Source: Uloborus plumipes
Taxonomy: Eukaryota; Arthropoda; Arachnida; Araneae; Uloboridae
Length of the DNA stretch: 64,000 nucleotides
Reading direction: 5' to 3'
NCBI GenBank assembly: GCA_038373865.1
Contig: JAXGGA010001662.1
Location: forward strand, 80,459-144,458
Position numbers and translations under genes: made by a program
Notes under the pieces: model-generated
The model's input: the letters and a program-made list of their open reading frames with translations, nothing else
Databases searched by the model: none
Told to the model about the DNA's origin: nothing
In this document: piece after piece, positions 63,522-64,000 of the stretch
How positions within the stretch are numbered: the first letter of the stretch is position 1
Layout: every line of letters begins with the position of its first letter

Positions 63522-64000
63522 TAGGGATGGACCGGATAGTGATTTTGCCGGATATCGGATATCCGGTGGTCAATCACACGCCGGATACCGGATATCCAGA
63601 ATTGTGCCCCAGGATATCCTGCGGATATCCGGCATTACAATTACATTGCATGTTCGCTTATTTTTATGTAAGCAGCTTCAAAACAATAAATCAAAGTTGT
63701 TTCTCGCATCATTTCTTTAAGAACATGTTAAATACATTCAAATTAATTTTTAAAGCCTCTACCCCAGCAGCACAATCTCATCGGCCGATGATCGGCCATT
63801 CATCGAAACCCGATGAAATTCTCATCGGCCGATGACAATTTCATCGGGTTTCGATGAATTTCTCGGATGAACGGATTCCGATGAGTTCTCATCGGGAATT
63901 GTTCCAATATGTCTCATCGGCCAAACAGAATCCGAGCAGCAAAATCCGATGAGTTTTGCTCGAAATACGATGAGATTTGGACCAATTTACGAGCAGTGCA
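63522..64000. mobile_element. Start of a repeat with TAGGGATGGACCGG terminus; runs off the window
   Basis: TAGGGATGGACCGGATAG followed by several CCGGATATCC words in both orientations, then from 63776 a cluster of CATCGG/CCGATG words (CATCGGCCGATG twice). It interrupts the 3' end of the Tc1-like transposase relic. A TAGGGATG tip is hAT-like; the right end is not in the window. Confidence 0.5.

Overview
This is a eukaryotic, AT-rich, transposon-dense genomic window. Coding exons are short, bounded by GT-AG (once GC-AG) splice sites and separated by introns of up to about 9.5 kb. Both recognisable genes are animal genes. The mix of Tc1/mariner, pogo-like, hAT-like, piggyBac-like and Helitron-like elements with a tRNA-derived SINE fits an arthropod. 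A chelicerate such as a spider is my best guess, but that is inference only.

Left part (398-37943, + strand): twenty exons join in one open frame (2409 nt, 802 codons plus stop) and encode VPS41, the HOPS-complex subunit for late endosome/lysosome fusion. The window opens inside an intron, so the N-terminus (roughly 60-70 residues by comparison with the usual animal length) lies to the left. The beta-propeller half, the helical-repeat half and the complete C-terminal RING-H2 are present. A polyadenylation signal candidate follows at 38009.

Right part (45033-54853, - strand): the last two exons of a cytochrome b561 gene, tail-to-tail with VPS41. Its 5' exons were not found up to position 64000 and probably lie beyond the window.

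Everything else is intron or intergenic DNA filled by mobile elements, many with readable termini and target duplications. They include: a complete Tc1-like element with an intact 358-codon transposase (46884-48303); a dead full-length mariner (57239-58522); a second Tc1 transposase gene split by a 3.4-kb element with ~330-bp inverted repeats (59171-63519); two Helitrons with textbook TC...CTAG ends (27663-28050, 34467-35656) and a truncated third; three copies of a family built like Drosophila DINE-1/Helentron-associated elements (10580-12127, 24155-25370, 55064-56807); several giant palindromes (3880-5328, 19899-21461, 45771-46116); hAT-like elements with 8-bp duplications (22423-23505, 39554-42570 with 39829-40858 nested inside, 54363-54624); a piggyBac-like MITE (37024-37342); pogo/Tigger-like MITEs; and a SINE. 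Nesting order can be read directly in several places. I found no CRISPR array, operon, rRNA gene or intact tRNA gene, and no clearly new protein-coding system. The most interesting material is the transposon architecture.
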